Below are positions 5,610 to 10,682 of a stretch of DNA of 10,682 bases, one piece after another. A program made the position numbers and the translations under genes. The DNA comes from JAWLFY01 sp964462125 (GTDB taxonomy: Bacteria; Planctomycetota; Planctomycetia; Pirellulales; Pirellulaceae): the NCBI GenBank assembly GCA_964462125.1, contig CAYWXT010000200.1:1-10682 (forward strand), written 5' to 3'. Positions within the stretch are counted from its first letter, which is position 1. Every line of letters begins with the position of its first letter. The notes under the pieces were generated by a model that searched no databases, was not told the DNA's origin, and saw nothing but the letters and a program-made list of their open reading frames with translations.

Positions 5610-7336
5610 CACTCCGGAGGCAGGTCCGCGGCAATGTCAAAGCGGGCCCAGCACCAGGCGACCGCGGCGATCCCGGCGATCGCCGCGGCCCAGGTGAAGA
5701 GCAGGGCACCGCTGACATAGGCCCCAGTCGCCCACACCCCAGGGAGCGACTCACGGCAGATGCTGGACCAAACCAGCAGCATCCCAACTGCGATCGCGAG
5801 CAGGATCGTTTTGCCCAGGAAGGTCAATTTCACTCGTACCATCGTGATCACCCCCTCGTTCCGCTCGTGGTGGGGGTAGGCCAGGAAGAGTGCGTTTTCA
5901 ACTGCAAAGGTGAATACCGTCAGGGCGCTAAGCATTCCCATCCAGAGCAGGATCTGGCCTGCTCCCGGGTTGGCGAACCAGGCGGCGATCCCCATCGTGA
6001 CCGCTTGGAAGGCAATGGTGATCAGAATCGGCAGGAACAACTGTCCGACGGCCATCGGCAGCGGCTTGATCGGCAGCGAGCGCAGCAACATCATTCGTTT
6101 CAGGTCTCGGCGGAAGTCGATCCGGAGTGCCGAGGGGGCGAGCACCAGGGTGCACATGGCGAGACCGCCAACGACCATGAGCCACTGCTGACTGACGCGA
6201 CCGACCACCAACGGCGAGAGCGAAAGCAGCATCGGGATAACAAAGCTGAAGGCAAGCGAACCGGCGTAGCGGCGAACCGTTGAAAGTTGACGCAGCACCA
6301 GCACGCCGGCGTCAGCCCAAGCGGAAAAAAAACGCCCTTGAAAAGCAGTGGGATTGACCATCCAATCCGCCAGCGGCTCGCTCGCTGGGTTTCGGTCGGT
6401 GGCGCCGCTGCGACGATTTCTTGTTGGGTTGCCTCGCGATTGGTTGTCGGCCAATTGCTGCCGTTCCCACTGTTTTTGCTGATCTGCTGCCCAGCGGTCG
6501 ACATGGACGAGGACGGCTACTGCCAGGGGGACAACACCCAGAGCCGCAATCAGTTCGACGGCCGTCCACCATCGGAAGTGTTCGGTCACCGCCAGACTCG
6601 CCGCCGGCAACCAGGGTACCGCGAGTGATTGAATGGTTTCGCATGCCGCTGTTTCCCCGAGGCTTCGGAACGCGTTGATGACGTAGACCCAGCCCGCCGC
6701 GTCGGTGGGCGTGTGGGCGGCGACGCGCGCCAGAACCTGGATCACGACGGCACCCGCGACAAGCGATACGACACCGCGTACCAGGTAGCAGCCTCGCCGG
6801 TCCATGCCGCCGACGGCACGCTCGATGATCAACCGGACCATTTCGAGCAACACCAGCGAAACGAGGATCCCTGCGAATAACAGCGACGGATGGGCCACGT
6901 CGGGTGCCAGGAGAATGACCAGCAACAGGGCCTTCACCAGCGAAGCGACCACGATGTTGTTGAGATGATAGATCGCCAGGGAGGACCGTTGGATTGGGCC
7001 CCCGCCGAGCCACAATCGCTCCGCCTCGCTCAACTCCAAGTCGACCACCTTGTCGGACCAGGCACATCGCACGGCATGGTAGAGCGCGTAGATCACCATC
7101 CCGCCGGAAAGCCACAGTCGGAGTCGATCGGGATCGGCCGGAGTCCGACTGGAAACGACAAAAATGCCGTTGAGCAGGTAGATCCCGAAGAAACTGAGCG
7201 CCAGGCTCGTCGCAATCAATCGCCGCGGCGAGCGGAGTCGATCCACGATCCGGCAAACACGGAACCGGGCGCGGCGGAACGTCAATCCTGCCAGCAGCTG
7301 ATGGATCTCCAGCCGGTCCCAGGCGACACGATTCAC
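5609..7336 (-). CDS. ABC exporter membrane permease (putative ABC-2/ABC exporter family)
   Basis: This is the membrane partner of the ATPase encoded just upstream. At 575 aa it has about 11-12 hydrophobic segments, e.g. IATSLALSFFGIYLLNGIFV near the N-terminus, then VKALLLVILLA, WLMVVGGLAMCTLVLAPSAL, and ALLFTWAAAIAGIAAVAW at the C-terminus. Two halves look related: each has a cytoplasmic motif then a helix (LSEAERLWLGGGPIQRSSLA in the first, LKRMMLLRSLPIKPLPMAVG in the second), suggesting an internally duplicated permease. A polar linker rich in Gln, Asn and Arg (QQKQWERQQLADNQSRGNPT) joins them. I chose the GTG at 7336 because it overlaps the ATPase stop as GTGA and has GGAGG seven nt upstream. 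The frame is open 43 codons further, but that part reads as a shadow of the ATPase gene. The overall pattern resembles the 'putative ABC exporter' family; substrate unknown. Confidence 0.82.
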   Translation of the reverse strand: MNRVAWDRLEIHQLLAGLTFRRARFRVCRIVDRLRSPRRLIATSLALSFFGIYLLNGIFVVSSRTPADPDRLRLWLSGGMVIYALYHAVRCAWSDKVVDLELSEAERLWLGGGPIQRSSLAIYHLNNIVVASLVKALLLVILLAPDVAHPSLLFAGILVSLVLLEMVRLIIERAVGGMDRRGCYLVRGVVSLVAGAVVIQVLARVAAHTPTDAAGWVYVINAFRSLGETAACETIQSLAVPWLPAASLAVTEHFRWWTAVELIAALGVVPLAVAVLVHVDRWAADQQKQWERQQLADNQSRGNPTRNRRSGATDRNPASEPLADWMVNPTAFQGRFFSAWADAGVLVLRQLSTVRRYAGSLAFSFVIPMLLSLSPLVVGRVSQQWLMVVGGLAMCTLVLAPSALRIDFRRDLKRMMLLRSLPIKPLPMAVGQLFLPILITIAFQAVTMGIAAWFANPGAGQILLWMGMLSALTVFTFAVENALFLAYPHHERNEGVITMVRVKLTFLGKTILLAIAVGMLLVWSSICRESLPGVWATGAYVSGALLFTWAAAIAGIAAVAWCWARFDIAADLPPE

Positions 7337-8115
7337 GAAGAGACCTCCGCTGCCACCGGGAGCACCGCGTGTTGAATGATCGGTCCCGTGGAGAAACGCG
7401 TCCCCGATTCCGTGGCGGCAAAGAACGCCTCCTCGAGCGTGGCCGCCTCCGGGAAATGCTCGCACAGTTCGCGCTTGTGCCCAAAGAATTGGCTGCGACC
7501 TTCATGCATCACCAGTAAGTGGCTGCAGACGTCCGCGATGATCGCCAGCAGGTGGCTGCTGATGACGATCGTGGCCCCCGCCGCAGCCCGCTCGCCGATG
7601 GACGCCAGCAATTGCCGAATGCCCTGGGGATCGAGTCCGGTCATCGGTTCGTCCAACAGCAACACATCGGGATCGAACAAGTAGGCACAGGCGATCGCCA
7701 GCTTTTGCCGCATTCCGCGGGACAGCGTGGTTGCCCCCGCATCGTACTTATCGGTCAGCTGGAACCCCCGCAGAATCTCCGCCGCCCGGGTCCGGTGATC
7801 GGTCACCCGATAGAGACGGCCGATAAAATCGAGGTGCTCACCGACCGTCAGGTCATCGAACAGCGGCGGGTCATCCGGGACGTAGGCGAGCCGCCGCTTG
7901 GCCTCGATCAGCCCACTGGGAATGTCGTAGCCGGCCACACGGATCTGACCGTCGGTGGCGGGGACCAACCCCGCCAAGCAGCGCATCGTGGTCGTCTTCC
8001 CCGCACCGTTGGGCCCGACCAACCCGCAAATCTGGCCGGCCCCCAACGAAAAGGAAACCCGGTCGACGGCGAGTTGGTCGTCGTAGAGCTTGCGCAATCC
8101 GCGGACATCGATCAT
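7333..8115 (-). CDS. ABC transporter ATP-binding protein
   Basis: This is the cytoplasmic ATPase driving the exporter encoded by the overlapping downstream permease gene. The 260-aa protein is a single nucleotide-binding domain of normal length. Walker A is GPNGAGKTT (residues 34-42), the signature loop LSRGMRQ is at 131-137, Walker B VLLLDE is at 151-156, the D-loop GLDP is at 160-163, and the switch histidine is H188 in ISSHLL. All catalytic residues are present. The Q-loop region reads AYVPDDPPLFDDLT, with Asp rather than Gln, as is common in the CcmA/ABC-2 exporter type. I chose the ATG at 8115, where ABC similarity begins (MIDVRGLRKLYDDQLAVDRV). An in-frame ATG at 8190 would add 25 residues without ABC character, and AGGGA upstream of 8115 is a weak ribosome site. 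The substrate cannot be told from sequence. Confidence 0.92.
   Translation of the reverse strand: MIDVRGLRKLYDDQLAVDRVSFSLGAGQICGLVGPNGAGKTTTMRCLAGLVPATDGQIRVAGYDIPSGLIEAKRRLAYVPDDPPLFDDLTVGEHLDFIGRLYRVTDHRTRAAEILRGFQLTDKYDAGATTLSRGMRQKLAIACAYLFDPDVLLLDEPMTGLDPQGIRQLLASIGERAAAGATIVISSHLLAIIADVCSHLLVMHEGRSQFFGHKRELCEHFPEAATLEEAFFAATESGTRFSTGPIIQHAVLPVAAEVSS
7344..7348 (-). promoter_or_regulatory. Shine-Dalgarno site fixing the permease GTG start
   Basis: On the minus strand GGAGG (complement of 7344-7348) lies 7 nt before the GTG at 7336. It is inside the 3' end of the ATPase gene, and the start overlaps the ATPase stop by four bases (GTGA), so the two genes are probably translationally coupled. 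Confidence 0.75.
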
Positions 8116-8372
8116 CGTAACGGTGGTCCCTGACAGGGCAGTGGTGAAACCTCGCGCGGAGGCGCGTTCATGAGAACCTAGCTTATACATGGCGCTACGC
8201 GGATCGCATCGGCGTCGGGGGACGCGCCGCGAGTTCTCTCCTTCGAATACCGCGGCGACAGCGGACACGCGGCGGCCCCGGTGGCGCCGAATGCAACGGT
8301 TTCTACGTCTCCCCGCTCGACGAATCTTGCCGGCGCTGATTGACTGGCGGCAACGATTGCTCGGTTCAGTAG
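8116..8372. promoter_or_regulatory. Divergent intergenic region between ABC operon and MFS gene
   Basis: The 257 bp between the ABC ATPase start and the MFS start should contain promoters for both directions. On the minus strand TATAAG (complement of 8182-8187) is a -10-like box about 65 nt before the ATPase ATG, but it lacks a matching -35. On the plus strand TTGACT (8340-8345) resembles a -35, but nothing like TATAAT follows at 16-18 nt. Neither is strong evidence. No gene, RNA or repeat was seen here. Confidence 0.3.
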
Positions 8373-9641
8373 GTGGAAATTTTTTCGGTACGGCGCAGGG
8401 ATCAACGACCTTTGGCAACGGCTACCACGCTTCGAGACGACGCTTCGCCCTGGGCCCCGCTGGCGGTTCCCCTGTTCCGAGCCTTCTGGTTGGCGTCCTT
8501 GGCGTCCAATTTCGGCACCTGGATCCACGAGATCGGTGCTGGCTGGTTGATGACCAGCCTCGACTCGTCGCCGGAGATGGTTTCCTTTGTGCGGACGTCG
8601 ATGGCGATGCCCATCGTGTTCCTGGCGATCCCCGCCGGTGTTTTAGCCGACCGAGTCGACCGCCGACGGCTGCTGCTGGGGACGCAGCTGATCTTGTTCG
8701 CCACCACGGCGACGTTGGGGGCATTGACCTTTGCCGAGGTGATCACCCCTTGGACGCTGCTGGCGCTGACGTTTGTCGTCGGGCTGGGGATGGTGCTGCA
8801 CGTCCCGACCTGGCAAGCCTCGATGCCGGAACTCGTGCCGCGGCAACAGCTCCCCCGCGCGGTGGCGTTGGGCAGCATCAGCTTCAATCTGGCCCGCGCC
8901 CTCGGTCCGGCCACCGGTGGGTTTCTGATTGCCACCTTCGGAGTGTGGAGTGCCTTTGCGGCAAACGCCGTCTCGTTCTTGGGGGTGATCCTCGTCTTGG
9001 TCCGCTGGAAGCGGAGCGGCAGCGAGTCCTCGCGGGGACAAAGCTTCCGACGGTCGTTGTCTCAGGGGCTGTGGTACGTGCTGCAGAAAAAGACCATGCG
9101 TCACGTGTTGATCGGCGTCGGCCTGTTCGTGGTTCCGGGCAGTGCGTTGTGGGCGCTCGTCCCGCTGCTGACCCGCGAACAGTTACGGTGGGGTCCCGAC
9201 GGCTTCGGGGTTTTGGTCGGAACGATCGGCATTGGTGCTGTCGTGGCCGCCTGGAATCTTCCCCGCGTGCAACGGGCGCTCGGCTCCGATGGCACCGTGG
9301 CGTCGGCGATGCTGTTGTACGCGATTGGTATGACGGTCATCAGTCGCAGCACCCATGCCGGCTTGGTTATCATGGCGACCCTCGCGATGGGAGCCGGCTG
9401 GATGATGACGCTGACGACGCTCAATGCCACCGCCCAGGTCACCCTTCCGCGTCAATTGCGAGCCCGCGGGATGGGCTGCTACCTGACGGTGATGGCGCTT
9501 TCGATGGCGTCGGGATCGCTGCTCTGGGGACGGATCGCCGGGCTCACGGACCTGCCGACGGCGCTGACCGCAGCGGCAGGCACAATGGTGTTGGCCGCGG
9601 CCGTCAGCCTCCGCTTTCGTTTCGAGCACTCGCTCCACTGA
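8373..9641 (+). CDS. Major facilitator superfamily exporter, EntS-like (MFS_3 type)
   Basis: This is a 422-aa inner-membrane secondary transporter with about 11-12 hydrophobic segments, typical length for the MFS. The first helix region reads LFRAFWLASLASNFGTWIHE, continuing GAGWLMTSL, a pattern typical of the EntS-like/MFS_3 exporters. The motif-A loop between helices 2 and 3 is GVLADRVDRRRLLL (about residues 88-101). LARALGPATGGFLIATFG lies in the middle, and a shorter central loop (RWKRSGSESSRGQS) divides the two six-helix halves. Members export siderophores, drugs or other small molecules by proton antiport; the substrate here is unknown. GTG 8373 has no ribosome site. An in-frame TTG at 8412, giving a protein starting MATATTLRDDASPW, has AGGGA 10 nt upstream and is a credible alternative. 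It is divergent from the ABC operon, and its stop is 1 nt from the stop of the ammonium channel gene. Confidence 0.88.
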   Translation: MEIFSVRRRDQRPLATATTLRDDASPWAPLAVPLFRAFWLASLASNFGTWIHEIGAGWLMTSLDSSPEMVSFVRTSMAMPIVFLAIPAGVLADRVDRRRLLLGTQLILFATTATLGALTFAEVITPWTLLALTFVVGLGMVLHVPTWQASMPELVPRQQLPRAVALGSISFNLARALGPATGGFLIATFGVWSAFAANAVSFLGVILVLVRWKRSGSESSRGQSFRRSLSQGLWYVLQKKTMRHVLIGVGLFVVPGSALWALVPLLTREQLRWGPDGFGVLVGTIGIGAVVAAWNLPRVQRALGSDGTVASAMLLYAIGMTVISRSTHAGLVIMATLAMGAGWMMTLTTLNATAQVTLPRQLRARGMGCYLTVMALSMASGSLLWGRIAGLTDLPTALTAAAGTMVLAAAVSLRFRFEHSLH

Positions 9642-9642
9642 T

Positions 9643-10682
9643 CTAGGCAAACATGTAGCCCTCTTCGCCGTGGTCGACGATGTCCAGTCCCCGCTGTTCG
9701 CTGTCCGCTGGTACGCGCAAGCCGATCGTGACGTCGATCGCTTTGAGCAAGATCAGGCTTCCGACACCGGCGAAGACGTAGGTCACCAATACGGCAGCGA
9801 TTTGTCCCATCAACAGCGCCGGGTTGCCACCGGAGTCAATCAGTCCGATCGCTTCTCCCGTTTCGGAAACATCCCAGCACGCCCGGGAGGCGAAGACACC
9901 GGTCAACAACGCGCCGAGCGTCCCGCCGACCCCGTGCACTCCAAAGGCATCGAGGGCGTCGTCATACTTCAAAGTGTGTTTCAGTTTGGAGCAAGCCCAA
10001 TAACAGACGACCCCGGCCAAGGCACCCATCAGCAGCGCCGGCATCGGCTGGACGAACCCGGCGGCGGGCGTGATGCAAACCAAGCCGGACACGGCGCCCG
10101 AACTGGCCCCGAGCACGGTCGGTTTGCCCAACAAACACCATTCGGTACAGACCCAGGCGACCGCCCCGGCGGCGGCGGAGAAGTGCGTCGCAGCAAAGGC
10201 GCTACTGGTGAGCCCGTCGGAGAGGAACTCGCTGCCGGCGTTGAACCCGAACCAACCGAACCACAGCATGGCGGCGCCGAGGGCCGTGTAGGTCAAGTTG
10301 TGCGGTTGGATCGGTTCCTTCAGGAATCCCATCCGCGGGCCGATCAGGATGGCGGCGACCAGAGCGGAAATCCCGCTGCTGATATGCACCACAGTTCCCC
10401 CGGCAAAGTCGAGCGCGCCGCCGAGGATCGCTTCGTCGCCGGCGAAGTACGAGAGGGGTCCGTCCGCCCACACCCAGTGACACAGGGGGCAGTAGACCAA
10501 CGTTCCCCAAAGAACGGAATAGACCGCCATCGCGCTGAACTTCATCCGCTCGGCAAACGCCCCACAAATCAGGGCCGGGGTGATGATGAAAAACATCCCT
10601 TGAAACAGCATGTGAGTCAGCCGCGGCATGTCACCCTCCATCGGCGTGACCGGCTCGCCCAACGTTTCGCTCCACTCCCGCT
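9643..10682 (-). CDS. amt: Ammonium channel/transporter Amt (5' end outside window)
   Basis: This inner-membrane channel takes up ammonium as NH3, usually as a trimer gated by a PII protein. The visible C-terminal ~346 residues have the key Amt features. These are FQGMFFIITPALICGAFAER (third helix area), WVWADGPL, LDFAGGTVVHISSG with the conserved Asp and the first twin histidine, WFGWFGFNAGS, and AFGVHGVGGTLGALLTGVFA with the second twin histidine. The C-terminus GLRVPADSEQRGLDIVDHGE is the cytoplasmic tail that contacts PII in known Amt proteins. The frame stays open to the right edge without a stop, and the first two helices are missing, so the TTG at 10662 is not the start and the gene continues outside. 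No PII gene is visible in the window. The call is firm. Confidence 0.95.
   Translation of the reverse strand, partial: REWSETLGEPVTPMEGDMPRLTHMLFQGMFFIITPALICGAFAERMKFSAMAVYSVLWGTLVYCPLCHWVWADGPLSYFAGDEAILGGALDFAGGTVVHISSGISALVAAILIGPRMGFLKEPIQPHNLTYTALGAAMLWFGWFGFNAGSEFLSDGLTSSAFAATHFSAAAGAVAWVCTEWCLLGKPTVLGASSGAVSGLVCITPAAGFVQPMPALLMGALAGVVCYWACSKLKHTLKYDDALDAFGVHGVGGTLGALLTGVFASRACWDVSETGEAIGLIDSGGNPALLMGQIAAVLVTYVFAGVGSLILLKAIDVTIGLRVPADSEQRGLDIVDHGEEGYMFA

Noticed and set aside
5867..6283. Plus-strand open frames within the permease and ATPase region (5867-8133)
   Set aside because: They are antisense to well-supported membrane protein and ABC ATPase genes. Their translations are rich in Arg, Gln, Asp and His without domains, typical of shadows in GC-rich DNA.
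7337..7465. N-terminal extension of the ABC permease (43 codons)
   Set aside because: It overlaps the ATPase coding sequence and shows no membrane or family character. The GTGA overlap plus GGAGG at 7 nt marks the start at 7336.
8116..8418. N-terminal extension of the ABC ATPase
   Set aside because: The translation is Arg-rich and pattern-free, and the ABC domain starts at residue 1 from ATG 8115. The stretch is intergenic DNA facing a divergent gene.
1..10682. A defence system, mobile element, CRISPR array or secondary-metabolite cluster
   Set aside because: No nuclease, transposase, integrase, reverse transcriptase, spaced repeat array or biosynthetic enzyme was recognised. The genes are flagellar, redox and transport functions with even base composition.

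Overview
The window looks like a piece of a GC-rich Planctomycetota chromosome, probably of the Pirellulaceae/Rhodopirellula type. This is an inference from the enlarged flagellar hook protein, the mix of GTG/TTG starts with few Shine-Dalgarno sites, the secreted TlpA-like thioredoxin with a long helical tail, and the style of the ABC exporter pair. No rRNA marker is present to prove it. No tRNA, rRNA, CRISPR array, insertion sequence or phage gene was seen.

Layout. (1) Positions 1-2984, plus strand: the end of a flagellar hook operon, with flgD (hook cap, 5' end outside the window) followed by flgE (hook subunit, 811 aa with two extra repeated beta-type domains). (2) Positions 3007-5544: a divergent redox pair. 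A minus-strand FAD/NAD(P)H oxidoreductase of the YpdA/thioredoxin-reductase-like type lies back to back with a plus-strand exported TlpA-like thioredoxin. (3) Positions 5609-8115, minus strand: a two-gene ABC exporter operon, ATPase then a 12-helix-type permease, coupled by a GTGA overlap. (4) Positions 8373-9641, plus strand: a major facilitator superfamily (MFS) exporter of the EntS-like type, divergent from the ABC operon. (5) Positions 9643-10682, minus strand: the C-terminal three quarters or so of an Amt/MEP ammonium channel, running off the right edge.

The genes are packed tightly. flgE and the oxidoreductase end 22 nt apart, thioredoxin and permease end 64 nt apart, and the MFS and amt genes end 1 nt apart. 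FlgD and FlgE act together: FlgD is the scaffold cap under which FlgE polymerises into the hook. The oxidoreductase and the thioredoxin may share a divergent promoter region and thiol-redox chemistry, but no direct partnership is shown. The other units look like independent housekeeping transport functions.

I did not find a convincing new biological system. The most distinctive signals are short tandem duplications at gene ends. There is a 48-bp in-frame repeat in the FlgD N-terminus, a 13-bp repeat across the flgE stop codon, and a 17-bp repeat (three copies) across the thioredoxin stop codon that places TGA in all three frames. Also notable are the domain-inflated hook protein and the oxidoreductase that lacks the glycine-loop cysteine of bacillithiol-disulfide reductases.
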